Assembly (NCBI GenBank): GCA_025359105.1 | Contig: JANYHK010000024.1 | Location: forward strand, 1-51,846 | Length of the DNA stretch: 51,846 bases | Direction of reading: 5' to 3' | Source: Myxococcales bacterium | GTDB taxonomy: Bacteria > Myxococcota_A > Polyangia > Polyangiales > Polyangiaceae | Shown: positions 45,885 through 51,846 of the stretch, in pieces | How the letters are laid out: each line of letters opens with the position of its first letter | How positions within the stretch are numbered: position 1 is the first letter of the stretch | Position numbers and translations under genes: made by a program | The notes under the pieces: generated by a model | Told to the model about the DNA's origin: nothing | The model's database searches: none | The model's input: only the letters and a program-made list of their open reading frames with translations

Positions 45885-47345
45885 TCAGGGCAAAAACGAG
45901 CGCAGCGCTCCGAGTGCGCGCAGGGCGTTGACGCGTCGCTCCGCCTTGGGCTCGTTGTCGATGTACTTCGCGAGCGCCGGGACGGCCGCGCGCTCCACCA
46001 CGATGCCCTTTGCGCCGACGTAGCCGTGGTACGCCTCGGGGACGTCGTACGAGCCGCCGAACGCGCCGACGGCGAGCTGTCGAACGTCCTCCTTCGGGCT
46101 ATCGAGCAGCTTGACGAGCGCAGCGGCCGCGCCCTTGTCTCCGCGCTGCGCGAGGGCGCTCGTCGCCATCGCCGACGCCTTCGGCCAATCCGTGCGCTTG
46201 GCCGTGGCGCGCAGGGCCTCGTCGACCTTGCCGGCCGCGCCAGCGTTGGTGAGGTAGGTGAGCTCGAGCGCGGCGTCACGCGCGACGTCCTCCTGCCCCT
46301 CCTGCTCGCGCGTCTTCCACCGGTCGCCGACGCCCTTGCGCTTCGACTTCATGTCCTCTGCCTTGCGCTGGCGCTCGTTCATCGACAGCGGGCGCCTCCC
46401 TTGCGCGAGGAGGGCGAGATCCCCCGCGTAGTCGTACGACTTGTCGCCAAGGTTCAGCAGCGCCACCGTCGCGCGCGTGGCCACCTGCGACCCGACGCGC
46501 TTCTCGTACTCCTCCTTGAGCCCCGGAATGGCTTCCTTGCTCCCGAGGTTGCCGAGGGCGCGGGTGAACGCTTCGCGTTCGTCGTCGATGCGGCGGATCA
46601 GGATCGGCGCGGCGGCAGCGGTCCTGCGATCCGCGAGGTAGTAGCCGCAGACCTCGCTGACGTCCTTGTCGTTGCCTTGCTTCAGGACATCCATGCAGTA
46701 GGCGACGCCGTCGTCGCTCCCGAAGCGCGCCAGCAGCTTGAGCGCGTTCTTCTTGAAGCCGAGCATCTGCCCCGGCGTCGTGAGCGCGGTGCGGAGGACC
46801 GGCAGGATCTTGTCCTTCTGCGGCTCGCCGTAGCGGCCGATCGACGCGACGAAGTCCTCGCGCTCCTGCGCGCCCCACGTCTTGAAATTTTCGGGGGTTC
46901 CCTGGCCGATGAGCACGTCGGGCTGCGCCTTGGCGTAGCTCAGGCCGGCCGGGGACAGCATCTGCGCGTAGTCGGCGCCGCCGAGATCGCTGCAGCCGGC
47001 GGCGTACAGGTTGCCGTCGCGGTTCGCCTCGGTCTTCTTGATCTGCGGATCCTTCTTCATGAGGTCGACGAAGAGCTCGATGAACTTCGGATCGAGCGTC
47101 CCCTTCGCCGCGTCGATCGACGCAGGGCACGCGTCGCCGCCGCTCGCGCCCGAGCAGTCGTATTTCGAGTCGATGAGCTCCTTCAGGGCGCCTTGCGGCG
47201 CGCACATGCACCCATCGACGCCCGAGCGCGCGAAGTACTTCGCCTGGACGGGGTTCGCGCCGGGGAGGCCAGCGGCGAGCGCCGTCGCGGAGGTGAAACC
47301 GATGGCGAGCGCGGCCCGCAGCGTCTTCTTGGTGATCGAGTTCAT
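45885..47345 (-). CDS. Exported HEAT-repeat protein
   Basis: A 486-residue exported protein. Signal peptide (about 1-24), a Cys-containing N-terminal part (GCMCAPQG, YDCSGASGGDACP) of about 130 residues, then HEAT-like repeats such as LPVLRTALTTPGQMLGFKKNALKLLARFGSDDGVAYCMDVL and AAALVKLLDSPKEDVRQLAVGAF. Probably a periplasmic scaffold, the second such protein in the window. GAAGGA 8 nt before the ATG supports the start. It converges on the Cys-motif gene with a 9-bp gap. Confidence 0.85.
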   Translation of the reverse strand: MNSITKKTLRAALAIGFTSATALAAGLPGANPVQAKYFARSGVDGCMCAPQGALKELIDSKYDCSGASGGDACPASIDAAKGTLDPKFIELFVDLMKKDPQIKKTEANRDGNLYAAGCSDLGGADYAQMLSPAGLSYAKAQPDVLIGQGTPENFKTWGAQEREDFVASIGRYGEPQKDKILPVLRTALTTPGQMLGFKKNALKLLARFGSDDGVAYCMDVLKQGNDKDVSEVCGYYLADRRTAAAAPILIRRIDDEREAFTRALGNLGSKEAIPGLKEEYEKRVGSQVATRATVALLNLGDKSYDYAGDLALLAQGRRPLSMNERQRKAEDMKSKRKGVGDRWKTREQEGQEDVARDAALELTYLTNAGAAGKVDEALRATAKRTDWPKASAMATSALAQRGDKGAAAALVKLLDSPKEDVRQLAVGAFGGSYDVPEAYHGYVGAKGIVVERAAVPALAKYIDNEPKAERRVNALRALGALRSFLP

Positions 47346-47454
47346 GGCGTCCGTCCTTCGTGCGCCCCGCGCGGAGTGTGCGGGCTGCGGCGTGTCCTAC
47401 GGCGCGGAGGGGCCACGATCCCCCGATACTTTCGGCCACCCGCGGGGCGGCTGC

Positions 47455-47460
47455 TACCCT
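47455..47460 (+). promoter_or_regulatory. Candidate -10 element TACCCT
   Basis: TACCCT ending 6 nt before the ATG at 47467, which has no Shine-Dalgarno sequence. No clear -35. The same hexamer occurs 12 nt before the ATG at 16763. Confidence 0.3.
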
Positions 47461-47466
47461 CGCAGC

Positions 47467-48378
47467 ATGCTCGCGGCGCGGGGACGGACCACCATCGGCA
47501 AGGGGACCATCGGCTGGGCGTGCACCTTCGCGGGAAAGCTTTACTCGGTCCACGTCGAGCGCGACGGCCTGGCGCTCGACACGCGGTTCGTTCCGCCAGT
47601 GGAGGGAGATCCGAAGCCGAACGCCTGCGTCTATCTGCTCCTGAACGGCACGTTCCGGACGTTCGACGCGGACCCGGTGCGGCGCGAAGGACCGTCTGCG
47701 TTCGTGGCCACCGACGAGCAGCTGGACGGTGGGCGCGGCGTACGCGTGATGCCGCTTCGAGCGACCGGCACGCCGTACCGCGCCATCGAGTTGCACCTCG
47801 CGCAGGAGGACGTCCTCGTGACCGGCGACCTCGCACTCGACGCCGCGACGTGGGACGCCGCGATGCGCGCGGGGAGGCTCTCCGCGCACACGGACGACGA
47901 AGCGCTCACGGCACCGACGGGCGAGCTTCTCCAGCGGCTCGCGGCGGCCGGCGTGCTACGGCGCGAGGCGGTCGCCGCTGCGCTCGCGCCCACGTCGCCG
48001 ACGTTCGGGCGCTTGTGGTCGGCGCTCCGCCCCATGGTCGAGCGCATGTACCTCGCGCCGACCATCCAGGAAGTGAGCGACGCGACGGGCGTGTCCGGCC
48101 GACAGATCGACCGCTACGTGCGCGACTTCGTCACCGCGTTCGGGCTCGTCGGCGCCGGGTGGCGACCGGCGACGCGCCACCTCCGCCTCAAGCTGTCGGT
48201 GATCCTGCTGAGCGCGGAGGGGGCATCGGTCGGCGACATCGCCCGCACCGTCGGCTACGGGAGCACCGACGCGATGGCGCGCGCGTTCCGGGACGCGAAG
48301 ATGCCCGCGCCGAGCACCATCCAGGAGGAGCTCCGCCGCGCGGCACTCGAGGCGCTAGAGCCCGAGCCTCAGCCCTAG
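47467..48378 (+). CDS. AraC-type transcriptional regulator
   Basis: A 303-residue DNA-binding regulator. The N-terminal 180 residues are an unassigned sensor-like region. The C-terminal region has two helix-turn-helix units, as in AraC/XylS proteins: APTIQEVSDATGVSGRQIDRYVRDFV and GASVGDIARTVGYGSTDAMARAFRDAKM. The second ends differently from the usual FSRxFKRxxGxSP consensus, so the assignment is to the fold, not a subfamily. Single-gene unit. The start at 47467 rests on a TACCCT element 6 nt upstream; the frame is open upstream but antisense to the HEAT gene. Confidence 0.82.
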   Translation: MLAARGRTTIGKGTIGWACTFAGKLYSVHVERDGLALDTRFVPPVEGDPKPNACVYLLLNGTFRTFDADPVRREGPSAFVATDEQLDGGRGVRVMPLRATGTPYRAIELHLAQEDVLVTGDLALDAATWDAAMRAGRLSAHTDDEALTAPTGELLQRLAAAGVLRREAVAAALAPTSPTFGRLWSALRPMVERMYLAPTIQEVSDATGVSGRQIDRYVRDFVTAFGLVGAGWRPATRHLRLKLSVILLSAEGASVGDIARTVGYGSTDAMARAFRDAKMPAPSTIQEELRRAALEALEPEPQP

Positions 48379-48391
48379 TCTTGGTGTGCGA

Positions 48392-48931
48392 TCAAGGCTT
48401 CTTCTTGGCGGCGGCTCCGAGCCCGGGAGGAGCGAACGCGAAGCCGGGCGTCGGCGGCATGAGCAGGGCCGACGTCTCGAGCTCGGTGATGGAGAGCCCC
48501 GGATCGCTGGTGCGACGCGCGGCCTCCGTCGCCGTCAGCGTGAGGCGCCCGTCCGACGACGTGACCACCAGCGGCTTGACCATGCCGGGGACGCGCCGCA
48601 GGGCGCTGGCAAACTCGGCGAGGGGCGCGTGCATCACGAAGCGCGGGAGGATTCGCTCCAGGTAGCCGACCCCGAGATCCTGAAGGACGTCGAACGTCGT
48701 GTCCGTCCCGGCCGCGACGGCGTCGACGTGCAGCCCTCCCTCGAGCCACGTGCACTCGGTGGTCGCCATGCGCGCGAACAGGAGGAGCGTCAGCGGGGCG
48801 CCGCTCATGGGGCGTGAAATCGTCGAGAGGTGAGCGAGCAGCTCCGCGCATCCGTCATGAGTCCGCACGGCCTTCTCGACGTCCGATCGCCGCACGTCGA
48901 TGCACCGCCGGAGATGCGACCAGTCCTCCAT
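48392..48931 (-). CDS. Unknown protein behind the creatininase-family gene
   Basis: A 179-residue protein without recognised motifs, starting MEDWSHLRRCIDVRRSDVEK. It has mixed alpha/beta composition, no signal or membrane segment, and a Pro/Gly/Lys tail. Its ATG shares one base with the stop of the upstream gene (TGATG), so it is coupled to it and indirectly to ftsZ. A longer frame upstream exists but overlaps that gene. Confidence 0.72.
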   Translation of the reverse strand: MEDWSHLRRCIDVRRSDVEKAVRTHDGCAELLAHLSTISRPMSGAPLTLLLFARMATTECTWLEGGLHVDAVAAGTDTTFDVLQDLGVGYLERILPRFVMHAPLAEFASALRRVPGMVKPLVVTSSDGRLTLTATEAARRTSDPGLSITELETSALLMPPTPGFAFAPPGLGAAAKKKP

Positions 48932-49806
48932 CACGGCCGGAGTGTACCATCGGCCGCGGCAGGAAGCGCCGCAGTCCGCACGGCCTCGATGTCGCGCAGG
49001 AGCGCCGCCACCAGCGCCTCGGTCACCCGCTCCCCCTTCGCGCGGGTCGCCAGCGTCGGATCGCCCCACGTCCCCGTCGGCGAGTAGAGCCCTTGCTCGT
49101 CGGGGCGCCGCACGAGCGGCCCCTTTCGCTCCGGCGAGTCCGCGCTATCGTCCTTCACCGCCTTCGACATGTCGACGGAGTGGGGCGCGATGTAGAGCAT
49201 CATCGACGTCTCGATCTCGTCGGCGTGTGTCCCCCGCACTTGCTGGCTGACCTCCTTCTCGATCGGCGACATCGCTTCGAGAAGATCGGTGTACCGAAAG
49301 AGGATCCCCTCTTTGGCCAGGGCCTCCTGCACCTGCGCGAGCGGGCGCACTGTGGAGACGCCGGTGTTCAGCGCATAGAAGCGCCGCGGACCGTGCCGCG
49401 CGAGGCTCTTCACGACGTCGATCGTCAGATCGCGCGCCGTCTCGAGGCGGAGCGTCGTCGACCCGGGGTAGTTCACGAACGCCGGGTAATAGTGGTAGCT
49501 GAGCGTGGGCGCGACCACGATTTTGGCGTCGGCCACGACGCGGCGCATGAGGTACTGCGCCATGGTGTAATCGTTGGCGAGCTTGAGGTGCGGCCCGTGC
49601 TCCTTCGACGCCGCGCCGATCGGGAGGACCACGACCGCGTCGGGCCCGAGCACGCGCTCGGCCTCTTGCCACGTGAGCCCCTCGAGCAAAACCCCCGCAG
49701 CGGCGTGGGCCGGCGGGGGTTTCGGAGGCATGAGATCGGGAGGCGGGTGGCAGGACACGAGGAGGGCCGCGGTGACGAGGAGCGCCGCGGGGCCCTGCGC
49801 GCGCAT
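48931..49806 (-). CDS. Creatininase-family lipoprotein
   Basis: A 291-residue lipoprotein (lipobox VSC, Cys19) with a creatininase-type amidohydrolase fold. Metal-binding motifs are LPIGAASKEHGPHLKLANDY (Glu69, His73, Asp79 in the expected places) and THADEIETSMML. Also typical are YHYYPAFVNYPGSTTL and FYALNTGV. Cytoplasmic members cleave creatinine or act in cofactor synthesis; an exported, lipid-anchored version is unusual and its substrate is unknown. It starts 2 nt after the ftsZ stop, so it belongs to the end of the division operon. Confidence 0.87.
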   Translation of the reverse strand: MRAQGPAALLVTAALLVSCHPPPDLMPPKPPPAHAAAGVLLEGLTWQEAERVLGPDAVVVLPIGAASKEHGPHLKLANDYTMAQYLMRRVVADAKIVVAPTLSYHYYPAFVNYPGSTTLRLETARDLTIDVVKSLARHGPRRFYALNTGVSTVRPLAQVQEALAKEGILFRYTDLLEAMSPIEKEVSQQVRGTHADEIETSMMLYIAPHSVDMSKAVKDDSADSPERKGPLVRRPDEQGLYSPTGTWGDPTLATRAKGERVTEALVAALLRDIEAVRTAALPAAADGTLRP

Positions 49807-49808
49807 CG

Positions 49809-51122
<1,314 letters not shown>

Positions 51123-51292
51123 GATGCCTCCCGGGCAGGGACCTCGTGATCCCCTTGGCAGCTACTGACGGAGCCGCGCTTCGATCTTGCCGACTCAAAC
51201 ACAGTTCTTGGGCGCCTCTCCCGTCGAACTGCGTCTTAAGTGAGCCGTAAATTTGTGGTGATCTTAATGCAAGTTAAGTGACAAGTACCAGT
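51123..51292. promoter_or_regulatory. ftsA-ftsZ intergenic region with AT-rich core and direct repeats
   Basis: 170 bp, the most AT-rich stretch I noticed. TTAAGTGA occurs at 51236-51243 and again at 51274-51281, and CTTAA/TTAAG form an inverted repeat at 51263-51278 with a 6-nt loop. It probably contains an ftsZ-specific promoter and operator, but I could not fix -35/-10 boxes. Confidence 0.45.
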
Positions 51293-51846
51293 TCAAAATG
51301 CCTGCTTGATCCATTCCCAGAAGCCCGACTGCTTCTTGAGGGCTTCTTGGGCTGCCGCGGCGCTTGCTGCGCTGCTGGCGTGGTCCTGGCCACCGTGGGC
51401 GCGCTGGCGCATCATCGACTGCGCGGGGGGGGCTGCGGCCTTCGCGGCGGCCTCGGCCATCGCCTGGGCGCCGTACTTCACCAGGCCGACGCCGGTGGCG
51501 TACTGGGGGCCGTGAACGAGCTGGGTGATACCCCGCACGCCCGTCGGGAAGCCGATGCGGACCGGCATCCCGAGGATCTCCTCGGCGAACTCCGGCATCC
51601 CCTCGAGGAGCACCGCGCCGCCGGTCAGAATGACGCCCGCCGAGAGCTGCTCGAGCAGACCCGTGTCTTCGATGCGCTTGCGGATGGCCGCGAACATCTC
51701 CTCGACGCGCGGCTCGATGATGTCGGAGAGCACGCGGCGGGGGACGCGGCGGGGCGGGTGGCCGCCGACGCCGGGGACCTCGATCTCCTCCTCGTCGCCG
51801 ATCATCCGGCCGAGAGCGCAGCCGCTCAGGCGCTTGAGGCGGTCGG
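51293..51846 (-). CDS. ftsA: Cell division protein FtsA, C-terminal part (cut by window edge)
   Basis: The last 184 residues of the actin-like protein that tethers FtsZ to the membrane; the gene runs off the right end. Visible are RRVLSDIIEPRVEEMFAAIRKRIEDTG, the second phosphate motif VILTGGAVLLEGMPEFAEEILGMPVRIGFP, a variable Ala/Gln-rich linker of about 50 residues and the C-terminal amphipathic helix SGFWEWIKQAF. The order ftsA-ftsZ is that of the dcw cluster. Confidence 0.96.
   Translation of the reverse strand, partial: DRLKRLSGCALGRMIGDEEEIEVPGVGGHPPRRVPRRVLSDIIEPRVEEMFAAIRKRIEDTGLLEQLSAGVILTGGAVLLEGMPEFAEEILGMPVRIGFPTGVRGITQLVHGPQYATGVGLVKYGAQAMAEAAAKAAAPPAQSMMRQRAHGGQDHASSAASAAAAQEALKKQSGFWEWIKQAF

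Overview
The window is a strongly GC-rich, densely packed bacterial chromosome segment of about 52 kb. It holds 49 protein genes that I can support and no RNA genes, insertion sequences, integrase genes or CRISPR arrays. It most likely comes from a myxobacterium (Myxococcota, probably class Polyangia). The signs are a protein with a MYXO-CTERM-type sorting tail, Hanks-type Ser/Thr kinases, an FHA-domain sigma-54 activator, a TSP3/OmpA-like protein, an AgmX/PglI-like domain, many alanine/proline-rich lipoproteins and a DUF1501 pair. It looks like core and lineage-specific chromosome rather than a mobile island.

Layout. 1-10.2 kb: the start of a Ser/Thr kinase, a MYXO-CTERM protein, DNA repair and replication (tag, holA), an FHA-GGDEF diguanylate cyclase, RtcB coupled to RbfA, two lipoproteins, an MFS transporter, ribA and a TVP38-like membrane protein. 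10.1-14.5 kb: a short Hsp70-like protein divergent from a tandem D-Ala-D-Ala-ligase-like protein whose first half seems inactive, then an outer-membrane barrel. 14.8-21.2 kb: a plus-strand surface block with a cysteine-repeat lipoprotein, an FHA sigma-54 activator, a TSP3/OmpA-like protein, a HEAT-repeat protein and xseB, the last three translationally coupled. 21.2-26.8 kb: a minus-strand envelope-stress block with SlyD, two small proteins, an HtrA-like lipoprotein protease, an ECF sigma factor, its anti-sigma factor, a secreted protein and an SH3 protein.

26.9-34.5 kb: lipoproteins around a GTCGGG repeat tract, a swivel-first aconitase-family enzyme, a Spy-like protein, a second Ser/Thr kinase and a glycosyltransferase. 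34.7-42.2 kb: NnrS, a penicillin-acylase-family lipoprotein, and a CxxCH lipoprotein paired with a Tat-exported DUF1501 protein. 42.2-48.9 kb: uvrA, with a four-copy GTGCAC array upstream, a small cysteine-motif protein, a HEAT protein, an AraC-type regulator and an unknown protein. 48.9-51.8 kb: the end of a division cluster, ftsA to ftsZ, with a creatininase-family lipoprotein directly behind ftsZ.

Most striking non-coding signals: (1) four palindromic GTGCAC hexamers spaced exactly 11 bp apart upstream of uvrA; (2) a recurring TANNNT-like -10 element 6-10 nt before the start codons of genes without a Shine-Dalgarno sequence, which suggests many leaderless or near-leaderless transcripts; (3) two GTCGGG/GTCGGC hexanucleotide tracts. 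Most striking proteins: the duplicated ATP-grasp protein, the C-x3-C repeat lipoprotein and the aconitase-family protein with its domain order reversed.
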